A DNA stretch of 64,000 nt, from positions 6,217,501-6,281,500 of the forward strand of contig OY743189.1 of NCBI GenBank assembly GCA_963555705.1. The letters are read 5' to 3'. A model generated the notes under the pieces. It was not told the DNA's origin. It did not search any database and saw nothing but the letters and a program-made list of their open reading frames with translations. Positions 48,769 through 61,000 of this stretch are shown here, piece after piece. How positions within the stretch are numbered: position 1 is the stretch's first letter; the number at the start of each line of letters is the position of its first letter. The DNA is from Ligustrum vulgare (Eukaryota > Streptophyta > Magnoliopsida > Lamiales > Oleaceae). A program made the position numbers and the translations under genes.

Positions 48769-50291
48769 TGATAAGTATATTTTATACGCTTATTTTTGCA
48801 CTAAAATTGGGATATTATATTGTCATTTTGGAATATATATACTACTTAATTAGTTTCTATTTGTTTACATTTCAGATTTATTACTAGAATCAAGATAATG
48901 AAGCAAATTGAGGAAATTTATGAGCAATTAGATGACTATTTGAAGTTAAATTATACAATCGGGAGTTGTTGAGGTCAACCGGGAAACATACATGGTGCTA
49001 AAGTGAAGAAATCACGATTTGGAAGACCTAATTGAAGAAGTTGAGAGTTGAAACGAGCTAATTGAGAAGATTTTAAAGTATGGGGGACCAAAATGTTGTA
49101 ATTGGAAGTGGAAGGACTTGAAGTGCAAATTAAGATTGGGGGACCTACTTAAAGAAATTTAAAGTTTGAAATTACGTTGGAATTTATAACTGCTCAGCCT
49201 TGTGACATCACACTACAAGGCCGCACAAACCTAATTTAAATGGTCAAAATGAGTTTTCATTCAATCTCACGGCCACAAGGTTTTTCCCCGTGCAACTGCG
49301 CAACTTTTCGGCTGGCCCGAATCTTGGGCTTTTTATGTTACATGAAGAATTGATCTTTGGTGCAGATTTTCCTTTCTTTTATGTTATTTTCAATGAATGC
49401 TTTTTTTTTTTTTAATTATTATTGATTTTGTAATTTTATGATGATGTGTAGCTAAATTCTCGTGTTGGGATGGACGATGTAGCTTACCTTTATTATTTTA
49501 ATTCTAAACTCTGTTGTTTTAATTGTTCGTTGCATGTGCTATGTTTATTTTGTGTTTAATGCATGAGTTAGCCTCTATTTGGAAAATCAATTTAAAAACA
49601 TGTTTGTAAAAAACACAATTCCTTAAATCACTTTTAACCACACACATTTGCTCTCTCCACTTTTCAACCACATATTTTACCTCAAAAACATAAATAAACA
49701 TATTTTTAAATACAAAATATTTAACAAACAAGGTCTTAATTGACCACTAATTCATGATTTCGTGGTGTATTTTCATAATCCGAGAGGTGATCTAACAAAC
49801 TACACATAGGAGTAAAATCCGATAATTGAATGAAAGATAGATATACAGTTTTGTTATTACTCCATTCGTGTGAGAATTCTTATGTTCTATACTCTAGATA
49901 AGAAATAATTCGGATCCTCTGTAGAGATACGTGGTTGACTTATTTAGATATAACTAATTTAAACTCGAGAGAGGAGTTTCAATATACATACATGAATTCG
50001 ACTAAATACATTATTCCAAAGTAAAACTAGAGTTGGAGTTACTTTAATTGGTTAGGTGAAATCGTGAATCTTAATGTTTTTAATATCGTTTTATAAACAA
50101 AATAATTTCGCAATTTATTTCTTTAGCATAATTCTTAGTTTTATATTTTCAAAACATCTTTCATTGTTCAAATAAAGTTAGGAACTAATAATTTCGATAA
50201 TTAATAGCAGTCTTCGTGGGACAATAACTTAGACTTTTTTGTCCACTTTATTACTTGATCGCAATATTGTACACTTGGAATTAAAATCACA
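48769..50291 (+). repeat. 3' LTR of the outer gypsy element
   Basis: Starts TGATAAGTATATTTTATACG and ends TTAAAATCACA, 1523 bp including a 165-bp MITE at 49571-49735. It matches the truncated 5' copy at 33990-35093 outside the MITE. Confidence 0.85.
49571..49735. mobile_element. Tourist-like MITE, family A copy 4 (165 bp)
   Basis: TTA flanks (49568-49570, 49736-49738); ends GCCTCTATTTGG and the inverse of GACCTTGTTTGT; core TGCTCTCTCCACTTTTCAAC. The other LTR of the same gypsy element lacks it, giving an empty site at about 34523-34530 for comparison. Confidence 0.9.
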
Positions 50292-50329
50292 TTACTCTCT
50301 TTATATGAAGGGGAGATTCCACTGTAAAC

Positions 50330-51900
50330 TCAAGGAGTGAGGATGAAGCTAGAGGCTTGTTGTGGTGACATCACAACCAAATGGGTTCAATGGAGAACAT
50401 GAAGTAATATTGGAAGGGTTAGGACGAGGTTGCAAAGAAAAACTAATTCAGAGACAAATTATGAAATAACACAAGGAAGGATAAGCAAGTTATAGTGTTG
50501 TTACCCTTCGAGCCAATGGAACATTATTCTCTTCTAATGTTTCATCTAGATCAGCCATGATAGGTCATTTCTTGGAACCAAAAATCCACTCTTGAGAATG
50601 AGAGTAAGATGAACAAGTTTTTAATAGCTTTCGGCTTGGAGATATAGTCAATGATTTCTGAAGGAGGGAAGCATTAACATCAATAGCATGGAAAACTTGG
50701 AAATGGCGCACACCAAAGAGCCTTTCCTTCACAGTTGACCAAAAGTTGGAAAATAGGGGATGGATAGACGAGTCAGAATGAAAAGACCTCCATTGCGAAC
50801 TAGTCAACGAAGCTCTATTATTAGAATCCACTATGTTAGCCTTTTGGGGTGGAGGACAAGGAATTGGTTTTGGAATCGCATATTAGTGCAAACAAAGAAC
50901 GGAATTGCCTACACTTGTACCTTCCAAAATGACGTGCAACAAAATGAGGGGAATACACCTCTAACTCAGCTTTTAATTTGTGCTAGTACCAATGAAATCA
51001 TAAAACAATTTATGTCAAGTCAAGAATTTGACCTATATCGTCCTGTCCTCAGTAGTTAAGGTGGCTAATACATAGACAGGACAATGGGACGATGGATAAG
51101 GAAAAAGGAAGGGAGTTCATGAAGGTTGTAGAAATACAGAAAGACATCCCTACGACTTTGATTAACAGAAAATGGTCTAGCCAATATTGGGGCATAGCAA
51201 GGAAAAGGAGACATCACTAGTGGAATACCAAAATAAGTGAAATATGCCCTTTGAACGATCCAGATGGGATCACAAGTAGTGGGAGTTTCTTTATTAGTTT
51301 TTAGTTGATGGATAAGGGTAGCCATATCCCTGTAAATAGTAGCTAAAGTGAAAAAATACAAATCTAAATTCTTACCTTACACAATTTCCCTCGATAAAGG
51401 AAGATAATTGTTTGAAGGCTTGACACTAGGAGGAGCAAAAATAATGTATTTGAATAACCGGTAATGAAAGAAGGCAACACATTCAGACATTGAAGGAGGT
51501 CTAGTAAGTCTTTCAGGCTCAATTTAGCGAGAGTTAAGTAGGAACTAAGGGAGAAATTTGAAAATGAAGGACTTGTAAAAGTAGAATTAAAAATGAGAGA
51601 AATTGTACGACCTGTAGGTGCTAAATCAAGAAGAGCACCAAGATCGAGCAAAGTAATACTTAGTAGACCAAAGGGGAAGATGAAAGTGTTATAATTGCTA
51701 GACCAAAATTGAAGGGCCATGGAAAATAGCTCTGGATCTAAACTAGGAACTTGTCCAGAATCTACAATGGCATTGGGAAGACCAGTCCTTTTGAACATCC
51801 TTAAAACCATCGTCCCTTAAAATCACTTCAGTCCAACTTGAAAACGATATAGAAGATTTTGAAGATGTAGAGTCCAACGAGTTAGGCCATGTGTGAATGC
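50330..51900 (-). pseudogene. Plant mobile domain (PMD) gene, N-terminal part
   Basis: Minus-strand blocks in the order of the aminotransferase-like plant mobile domain: FKRTGLPNAI (51780), then ALQFWSSNYNTFIFPFGLLS with ITLLDLGALLDLAPTGRT (about 51710-51600), then DPIWIVQRAYFTYF and ARPFSVNQSRRDVF (51270-51150). The domain is known from TE-borne genes and from the MAIL/MAIN phosphatase-like proteins of plants; its biochemical role is not settled. Frames change between blocks and stops occur, so it is dead. The gypsy element at 33990-50291 abuts its 3' side. Confidence 0.72.
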
Positions 51901-52099
51901 CCCTAGAAAAAAGTATACCTGTTGGAGCAAGATCAAAGAGGGGGCAAAACTTGTGGAAAGAGGAAAAGCTTGTACTATTGGTGAAACCTTAATTTCGTTA
52001 GCATCTACGAAATCAATACCTAGACATATGTTTTTACACTTGCGGGAACTTGTTCTTTCCTTTTGTCTTTTCCTTTTATTATCTCTCTAATGAGACAAT

Positions 52100-53900
52100 A
52101 ATTCCTTAACACATGTTTGGATCACTGATGAGAACTTAGTTCCTTCACTCTGAGTTATGGCTCCATTGTTATCATTATACGAAATATATGATTAATAATG
52201 TTAGGAACTACTCCAAGTTCGTTTATGAACTTATTGATCCAGACCACAACCTTTGTTGCTTCTAAAATTACTACGTATTAGGCTTCCTTTATTGAATCAG
52301 AAATTGTTTCTCGTTGGCAACATTTCCAACTAATTGCCCCATTGAGAGTAAACATATTGAGATTCGCCATCTTCCTAGTATAACTAGAAGTTAGCATTAA
52401 TGAACTCTTAGTTCACATTCTCCATTTAAAATCTTCTTAAGATTTTACCTATGCATTTAGATTGAGGTAAGTGAATCAATAGATCTATCTCTATAGATCT
52501 TTATTTATATGATATAAGTTTCTTCTTTCACATCTTACATGAAGAAAATCTTTTACAACCATAACTTTATCGAAGAATCACAAGGATGTCATTTTCAATA
52601 ATAATATGTCATCCACATATAATATTAAGAATACAATATCACTCTCACTTGCCTTTTATAGACACATAGTTCCTATTCATTTTTTTTTTATAAAATCAAA
52701 CATTTTGATTATCTCATAAAAATGAATGTTCCAGCTCCTAGAGGCTTGTTTTGATCCAAACATGGATCATTCAATCTTGCATACCTTGTTAGCATTTTGG
52801 ATTCAAAACTTTTTGGGTTGTATCGCATACACTTCCCATTGTATATTCCATCCCAGGAATGGAATTTTGTCAACCTTCTACAATATCTTATATTCATGAT
52901 ATGCAACTATTTACAAGCAAATCCAAATGGTTTTAAGCATGGCTGCAGGTGAAAAGATCAAAGTCAACTACTTACCTTTGTTTATAACATTTCATTATTA
53001 GCCTTGTTTTGTATGTATGGATGTTTCCATCTATGTTGACCTTCTTGTAAACACATTTACAACTTATGAGGTTTATTCCATCAGTTAGGTCGACCAAGGC
53101 CTTACCTTGTTTACATACATAAGGTCCATCTTGGATTCTATGGCTCCTCGCCATTTCCTTTAGTTAACATTTGGCTTTACTTTTTGCATAAATTGTAGGT
53201 TCATTATCCTCGATTAGTAATCGTGAATTCGATCATTTAAGGAATCAAATGATCCTACTAGATTTACGCTGAGCTGTCGTGTCATCAGAAGTCTCTACTT
53301 ACTGATCATGAGTTTGTCCCTCAGTTGGTGTGGGGTCAATCTCAGGCTCTTTTATTTGGTCAACTGAATTTGTGATCTTTTAACTTCTTCAAGATCTATT
53401 TTGCTCCCACTTTCCTCTCCTAGTAATGAATTATTTCTCTAGGAAGACAACATGACTAGAAATGAAGACTTTCTTCTCAATGTGATTATAGAATTGATAT
53501 CCAATTATTCTTTTTGGATATCCCACAAATATACATTTATTGGATTTAGACTCTAGCTAATCTGATTCAATGCGCTTCACATAAGCATTATAGCCCCGAA
53601 CTTTGATGTGAAATAAGTTGTGCTTTTTGCCTATCCATAACTCGTATGGAGTTTTGTTGACCAATTTAGATGGGACACGATATAGTGTTCAGCATGTGGT
53701 ATTTAGTGCATGACCCCAAAACGATTTCGGGTGGCTTGAATGGCTCATCATTTATTGTACCATATCTAATAATGTACAATTTCTCCTATCAGGTACATCA
53801 TTGTGGTGCAATGTATAGGTCGGAGTCCACTTCTAGAGAATCTTATTCTACTTTAGTTAATCTAAAACTCACCTTCCAATATTCTACACATTGATCAAAT
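52100..53900 (-). pseudogene. Ty1/copia pol relic
   Basis: Read on the minus strand: end of integrase (NAYVKRIESD, a stop, then SNKCIFVGYPKR, about 53600-53490), start of reverse transcriptase (ALVDLTDGINLISCKCVYKK and TYKTRLIMKCYKQR, 53140-52975), a thumb piece (52906-52709) and near 52330-52110 the RNase H tail (EATKVVVWINKFINELGVVP, SKHVLR). Every domain carries stops or frame changes, and no LTRs were found. A different copia lineage from 36503-45305. Confidence 0.82.
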
Positions 53901-53941
53901 CTTAATGAGGAATATCTTTATCAAATTATTTCTCCAGATCT

Positions 53942-55109
53942 TGTAATACTTCGAAAATTTTGTGCTCGTTTAATTTGCTCATTTAATTTTTTTGGATGAT
54001 AATTTAACTTTTCAAAATTTTATATGGCCAAAATAATTAGTGATTGCAAAGTTTGTATTGTTGGTTAATTAAAATTTTGCAAAGATTAGTTAATTAAGTT
54101 TTTTTTGGGGGATTAATGTCAAATTTTACACCTAATTACTATAGATAAGCATTTCTTTTCCACTTAGCCGAGAGTGGAGTGCTACCTTTGTAGTGAATTA
54201 ATTTTCATGCAAAGTAAAAACAAGCATGAGGTGGCTAAGGCAAGCATGAGGTATTAAGTGTTTAATATTCAAGCATGACATGAGGTGTACCTTTGTAGTT
54301 AAGTAACAAGGAAGCATGTGGTGTCAACTAGTTGCAAGCTATCTTTGTAGTGAAGTAATTTTCATGCAAAGTAAAAACAAGCATGAGGTGGCTAAGGCAA
54401 GCATGAGGTGTTACGTTAAATTTATGAAGTGCATCCATGCAACTCACGTGTAGATGTAGGCACCAAACTTTAACTTGATAGATAGTAACCCTTTACACCT
54501 TACTTACTCCATAGGTTTTCCTTACCTATAGATAATTAAGAAAAGCTTCCTGCAAATGTCTTGACAAACAAAAAAAAATTACTTTCAAAGAAAAAATAAA
54601 CATCAAGAATTAGTGAAGGAAGGTAAAGAAAAAGATAAAGTAAGAATAGAAGAAGAAGAAGAACAAAGGCTAGTACTTTCAAGTACACTTTTCCACCAAA
54701 ATTACTCCAAGTTTTAAGGTAAGATACTTTCTATGCTCAAGTGGTAGGATTTCATGGTAATATTTATGCTTAATCTATGCATGAAGAACCATAATATGAA
54801 AGATTTGGACAAGTCCACAAATTTATATATCTATTTATTTATCAGGACAAGTCCGCAGGGCACCAGCAAGCCCGAATGTGCAAGTATGCGTTTGAATGCT
54901 TTCTTTTGTGTAATATTAATATGTTAAATTCGAGAATGATATCTTACTGAGTATTCTTTATTATTTTATACTAAATTTTCGGATCCATGATTGTTGAGTT
55001 GGTGGAAGTCAGTCGGCATACTCGATGATGGATTAAGGACAAAGTTATTTTGTATCAATTTCCTTTTCGTATGTTTTGTTCGAAGACTGTTTTCCATATG
55101 TTTTTCTTG
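53942..55109 (+). repeat. 5' LTR of the chromovirus (end uncertain)
   Basis: The first 950 bp match the 3' LTR at 63101-64000, with a deletion of about 50 bp in the 3' copy after TTTTA(T/G)ATGG. Inside is a direct repeat with period 157 bp (CTTTGTAGTGAA at 54186 and 54343, with AACAAGCATGAGGTGGCTAA in each). The right limit is set at the weak primer-like site and may be wrong. Confidence 0.65.
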
Positions 55110-55465
55110 TGGTATCAAATATATAAATGTATAAGACATGATGTAATACGGTACTGGAAGTAAATTTTGTAATCATATCTTTCATGTTATGCTAATAGGC
55201 CTTTTTATAAACCTTTTCCTGCAATGATAAAAAAGGCAGAAATTGGACAGATTTTTAGGGTCAATTAAAAATGCTATTCCTAACTTTATAAACACCTATT
55301 TGAGACTCTAAAAGTACTAATGCATTCATATTTGAGTTTTCTTTAAACGAGCACAAGAATCTCTCAATTTGGATTTGTGTGGCCTGAAATATAAATTTCT
55401 AAGCGTCGAAAGGTCAATCTGAAGTTTTTGTGCAGTACCTCACTATTTTTGGTAAAACGTCTATA

Positions 55466-55980
55466 TCATATGATCTTGAAAATTTTCCATATTTTAGCAT
55501 AAGAAACTACTTGGAAATATGTTTCTAATGCCATAGATTTCATAGAAAATGGAGTTGGGATGAATTTTATAAAAATGTTTGAATTGGCTGCCCCAACCAG
55601 CCATGATTGTGCCAAGTTCGTATATGTCTGTAAATTGCGACTAATTTCATAACTTTCTCGAAGTAAATATGTAAGATCCTCATATGAAAGGTCATCATCT
55701 GACTGTTGCACAATCTCATTTATGACTGAAGCCCAAGGTTCTGGAACAGTTTCATATAACCGTTGTATCTTCACCTTATCTCTTATTCCATGATGTATCT
55801 CCCACATCTCAATAATGCAATCTAGCAGGTCAAGATGTTGCTCTCAGCTATGGAGCGGATGTATACAATAATTATGATAAAAAGCCAATAACATATCCCG
55901 CTTCTGCGTAAAACCACTAGCTTCTGTCCTAGTGGGGGTCTTATCATTCTTGCAATAACTAGGATAGAAAATTAATTTCT
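55466..55980 (-). pseudogene. Unknown ORF in left arm and spacer
   Basis: A minus-strand reading of 113 residues (55807-55466) beginning MWEIHHGIRDKVKIQRLYE and containing DLSYEDLTYLLRESYEISR. The same frame continues upstream through the spacer to 55980 with a single TGA (TRTEASGFTQKRDMLLAFYH), so the coding stretch was longer. The C-terminal third reads through repeat sequence. I do not recognise the protein. Confidence 0.45.
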
Positions 55981-56004
55981 TACCTGCTAGATTGCATTGT
56001 TGAG

Positions 56005-56349
56005 ATGTTGTGGGGGATACATCATGGCATAAGGGATAAGGTGAAGATACAACGGTTATATGAAATTGTTCTAAAACCTAGGGGTTCAGTCATAAATGAG
56101 ATTGTGCATTGGTCTAATGATGACCTTTCATATGAGGATCTTACATATTTACTTCGAGAAAGTTATAAAATTAGCCGCAAGATACAGACATATACGAACT
56201 TGGCGCAGTTATGGCTGGTTGGGGCAGCAAGTTCAAACATTTTTATAAAATTCATCCCAACTCCATTTTCTATGAAATATGTGGCATTAGAAAGATATTT
56301 CCAATTAGTTTCTTATGCTAAAATATGGAAAATCTTCAAGATCATATGA
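56005..56349 (+). pseudogene. Mirror copy of the unknown ORF, right arm
   Basis: A 114-residue plus-strand reading that is about 85% identical to the minus-strand one in the other arm (GIHHGIRDKVKIQRLYE, LSYEDLTYLLRESYKISRK), without the upstream part found in the spacer. Both copies staying open over 110 codons while bases differ is unusual for dead DNA, but selection cannot be judged by eye. Confidence 0.45.
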
Positions 56350-57603
56350 TATAGATGTTTTGCCAAAAATAGTGAGGTACTGCACAGAAACTTAAGATTG
56401 ACCTTTCGACGCTTAAAAATTTATATCTCAGGCCACACAAATCCAAATTGAGTGATTCTTGTGCTCATATAAAGAAAACTCAAATAGGAATGTAGTAATA
56501 TTTTTAGAGTCTCAAATAGGTGTTTATAAAGTTAGGAATAGCATTTTTAATTGACCCTAAAAACCTGTCCAGATTCTGCCTCTTTTATCATTGCAGGAAA
56601 AGGTTTATAAAAATGCCTCTTAGCATAACATGAAAGATATGATTACAAAATTTACTTCCAGTACCGTATTACATCATGTCTTATACATGTTTATATTTGA
56701 TACCACAAGAAAAACATATGGAAAATAGTCTTCGAACAAAACATATGAAAAGGAAATTGATACAAAATAACTTTGTCCTTAATCCTTCATCGAGTATGCA
56801 GACTGACTTCCACCAAATCAAAAATCATGGATCCGAAAATTTAGTATAAAATAATAAAGAATACTCAGTAAGATATCATGCTCGGATTTAACATATTAAT
56901 ATTACACAAAAGAAAGCATTCAAATGCATACTTGCACATTCGGGCTTGCTGGTGCCCTTCGGACTTATCCTAAGGCATAAATAGATATATAACTTTGTGG
57001 AATTGTCCACATCTTTCATATCATGGTTCTTCATGCATAGCTTAAGCATAAATATTACCATGAAATCCTACCACTTGAGCATAGAAAGTATCTTACCTTA
57101 AAACTTGGAGTAATTTTGGTGGAAAAGTGTACTTTAAAGTGCTAGCCTTTGTTGTTCTTCTTCTTCTATTCTTACTTTATCTTTTTCTTCACCTTCCTTC
57201 ACTAACTCTTGCTGTTTATTTTTTATTTGAAAGTAATTTTTTTGGTTGTCAAGACATTTACAGGAATCTTTTCTTAATTATCTATAGGTAAGGAAAACCT
57301 ATGGACTAAGTAAGGTGTAACGAGTTACTATCTATCAAGTTAAAGTTTGGTACCTACATCTACACATGAGTTGCACGGACGCACTTCATACATTTAACTA
57401 AACACCTCATGCTTGCCTTAGCCACCTCATGCTTGTTTTTACTTTGCATGAAAATTACTTCACTAGAAAGATAGCTTGCAAATAGTTGACACCACATGCT
57501 TGCTTGTTACTTAACTACAAAGGTACACCTCATGTTGTGCTTGACACCTCATGTCATGCTTGAATATTAAACACTTAATACCTCATGCTTACCTTATCCT
57601 TGA

Positions 57604-57938
57604 ATACTAGTCTACGAGCCACCAATTCCAGGCTACATAATGGACTGTTGGCTTGCTTTCTGAGAGTCCTCGATGAAATTCTTCCAGTAGGACCAGTACC
57701 AATCCTAGACAATTCGGAGCAAAGTATGTTAGAGGAAGACCCAGAGAAAGAACCAGAGAAAAACCTAGAGGTAGAGCTAGAGGAAGACCCAAATGAAGAC
57801 CCCGAGGAGGATCCAGAAGAAATAGAAGATTAGACACCATCTTATCTAGCTATCTTTGTTTTTGGAATAGAATAGGATGTAATACGTACATCTACTTTTG
57901 AATTTATGCATCGTATCTTAATATGACTTCTGTTTGTG

Positions 57939-57980
<42 letters not shown>

Positions 57981-58066
57981 GAAAGTTGTCTTGGCCTTTG
58001 ACATTTTCAAATGAGTGTTTCATTTTAAAGTATTTCTAACTGAATGAATATTTTCATTCAAAGGAA
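57604..58066 (+). other. Leader before chromovirus gag, with acidic Pro-rich reading
   Basis: Right of the inverted repeat. It holds a plus-strand open reading (57585-57833) ending in repeated Glu-Asp-Pro units (EEDPNEDPEEDPEE) and a (TA)n run at 57941-57976. Similar acidic tracts occur in the polyproteins of some plant gypsy elements, so this may be a displaced piece; it is not a host gene I recognise. Confidence 0.4.
57941..57976. repeat. (AT)n microsatellite
   Basis: About 18 AT units in the gag leader. Confidence 0.95.
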
Positions 58067-61000
58067 ATGCCTCTGAAGCGCAATCACAGAAGTGCACCAA
58101 ATTCCAATATAAACTTAGGCAGCGGAAATGCTAATGCTAGTTCTAGTGGTGGCGAAGTTAATGTAGCAAACTTTGCACGAGAATTGCTTACCGTAATGCG
58201 GGAGTTGGGAAAGCAACAGCAACAACAGGCACCACCTCTCACTAAGCAACGAACACCAAATCAAAAAGTACCAACTGATCAAAAGGTGCCCAAAAAATGA
58301 GCTATTCAACCTCAAATGATACCTAACTTGAGGGATCAAACTGCAATGATAGAGCAATTTTGTAAAATGAACCCTCCATCGTTCGAGGGGAGCACGAATC
58401 CCTTAGCAGTTGAAGACTGGTTACAAGAAATAGAACATATCTTTAAGTTTATAAGATTTGAAGGTTATGAAAAAGTAACATTTTCAGTGTTTATTAAAGA
58501 AAGGGGTTAGCCATTGGTGGGACATGACTACCAGATCGTTAACACCTACCGAAGAACAGGTTATAACTTGGGCAGGGTTTAAGGAACTTGTAGAAGAAAA
58601 ATTCTTCCCCCCAGCTGTGAAAGATTAAAAGGAGATGGAATTCCTCAGAATTCAGCAGGGAACCATGACCCTCGTGGAATATGAGCGTAAGTTTGAGGAA
58701 TTTTCAAGGTTTGCTCCACATCTAGTGGATACGGAGGAAAAGCGGGCTAGAAGGTTCGAACGTGGGCTTCAACCTTATGTTCGTGATATAGTATCAGTTC
58801 TTGAGCTGGGCACTTATCGAGAAGTCCTGAAGCGAGCACAGACTATTTCTTATCAAAGAACTCAAAATGTTGGAAATTTCCAGCAAGTCCAAAATTTCTC
58901 TGGTAAGAGAAGGTGGAACCTTGACAGACAAAATAATGGTAGAGGAAAATGGAATAATGCTCCAAAGAAAGGAAAGACTAAGACATTAGGAGCTGGTGAT
59001 GATAAACATTGTCTTAAGTACGATAGACCTCACAAAGGAGAATGCTTATTGGGAAAATATGTTTGTTTCAAGTGTGGAAAATCAGGACATTTTGCTAAGG
59101 AATGCCACCAGAATCAGACACAGAAGGCTGGAGATGACAAGAAAGGGAAAGCAAGGGTTTTCTCCTTATCTAGGCTAGAAGCAGAGGGAGACCCTAATGT
59201 CCTAGCAGGTATCGTCTCTGTTTCCAATATGCCTGCATTTGTACTTATAGGTTCTGGAGCTACACATTCATTCATTTCTTCTTCATTTGTTGCAAAGTCT
59301 AAAGTAGAATGTGAATTCCTTTCGTATACCTTAGAAATCTCTCTCCCATTTGGAAAGATACTTGTTGCTGACCAAATAGCTAGAGATCTTAAGATGTAAA
59401 TTGATGGAAGAGGTATGGCGGTAGAATTAATTCTGTTAACGATAAAAGACTTTGATGTTATCCTTGGTATGGATTGGTTGTCAAAAAACTGTGAAACCAT
59501 TCGTTGTACCGAGAGAGTGGTTATTTTCCAAAGACTGGGCGAAAAGGAGTTTCGTTTTGCGGGAACTGGGACAAATACTTTACCTCCTATAGTGTCAACA
59601 ACTCAGGTTGAAAGGATTCCGTGGAAGGAATTATGTCAGGGATTTCTAGTATTGATGTCCAACATTAAACAAGATAAGTTGTCAGTTGAGGATGTTCGAA
59701 TAGTTCAACACTATAAAGATGTTTTTCTAGAAGATCTTTCAGGTGTACCGCCATATAGGCAAGTAGATTTTACCATCGAATTAGTACCAAGAGTAACGCC
59801 TATTTCAAAGGCTCCATATCGTATGGCACCGTTGGAAGTGCAAGAGTTAAAGGCACAGTTGAAGGAATTTCTTGATAAAGGTTTAATTAGACCAAGTGTA
59901 TCACCTTGGGGTATGCCTGTGCTGTTTGTGAAAAAGAAGGATGGAACAATGAGACTGTGTATTAACTATCGAGAATTGAATCGCCTCACTATCAAAAACA
60001 AATACCCACTTCCGAGAATAGAAGATTTGTTTGACCAACTCAAGGGGGCTACAGTATTTTCGAAGATTAATCTGAGATAAGGATATCATCAATTGAAAAT
60101 TAAGTCAGAAGATATCCTTAAGACAACTTTTAGAACGCGTTATGTGCATTATGAATTTTCGGTGATGCCTTTTGGATTAACCAATGCCTCGGCAATATTT
60201 ATGGATCTAATGAATAGAGTATTCCATGAATACTTAGATCAATTTGTCATAGTTTTTATTGATGACATCTTAATTTATTCGAAGAGTGATGAAGAACATG
60301 AGAAACATCTCATGATTGTCTTGGAAACTCTAAGAAAAGAGAAGCTTTATGCCAAATTCAAGAAATGTGAATTTTGGTTGGATAAGATAGGTTTTCTGGG
60401 GCATGTAATCACAGCAAAAGGAATTGAAGTAGACCCAACTAAAGTTGAAACGGTGAATAATTGGACAAGACCAACCAATGTTGGAGAAATACGTAGCTTT
60501 TTGGGATTGGCTGGTTACTACAGAAGGTTTATCGAGGGATTTTCTAAAATAGTAGGACCATTGACCCAGTTGACTCGTAAAGGGATAAAATTTCAATGGA
60601 CAGAGAAATGTGAACGGAGCTTCCAAGAGCTGAAACGAAGATTAATAACAGCTCCAGTATTAACAATACCAAATGGATCAAATGGATTCGTCATATATAG
60701 TAACGCTTCAAAAAAGGCATATGGTGTGTACTGATGCAGAAAGGAAAGGTGATAGCTTACGCTTCTAGACAATTGAAACAATATGAACAGAACTACCCAA
60801 CACATGATCTAGAATTAGCTGCAGTAGTTCATGCCCTTAAGATATGGCTTCATTACTTATATGGAAGTAGGTGTGATATATATACTGATCACAAGAGTCT
60901 GAAGTACTTTTTCACCCCAAAAGGAACTAAATATGAGGCAGAGGAGATGGCTAGAGCTAGTAAAGGATTATGATTGCACTATCCTTTACCATCCTGGTAA

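Larger units (their letters stand above)
33990..50291 (+). mobile_element. Athila/Tat-like gypsy element lacking reverse transcriptase
   Basis: LTR copies at 33990-35093 (5' end missing) and 48769-50291 are in direct orientation and share long stretches such as GTGTAGCTAAATTCTC. After the first LTR a degraded primer site (TGGCGCATTTGACGGG) and gag follow; after the copia insertion (36503-45305) come the end of the protease and a long non-coding 3' region with the AGTTTGGGGGTG-type phrase seen before the 3' LTR in this lineage. No reverse transcriptase, RNase H or integrase is found, so it depends on other elements. Without the copia insertion it would be about 7.5 kb. Confidence 0.8.
54236..57603. 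repeat. 1.6-kb inverted repeat with 150-bp spacer
   Basis: The left arm (54236-55831) and right arm (55981-57603) are reverse complements over their full length with scattered differences; e.g. CAGTACCTCACTATTTTTGG at 55433 and its inverse ending at 56383. The left arm is the continuation of the chromovirus 5' LTR and what follows it. The spacer 55832-55980 is single copy. A transcript across it could form a very long hairpin. Confidence 0.93.

Noticed and set aside
20398..49735. Idea that the Pong-like element moved the local Tourist MITEs
   Set aside because: The ends differ (GAGCATCTCCAAT versus GCCTCTGTTTGG-like); sharing a TTA target alone is not enough.
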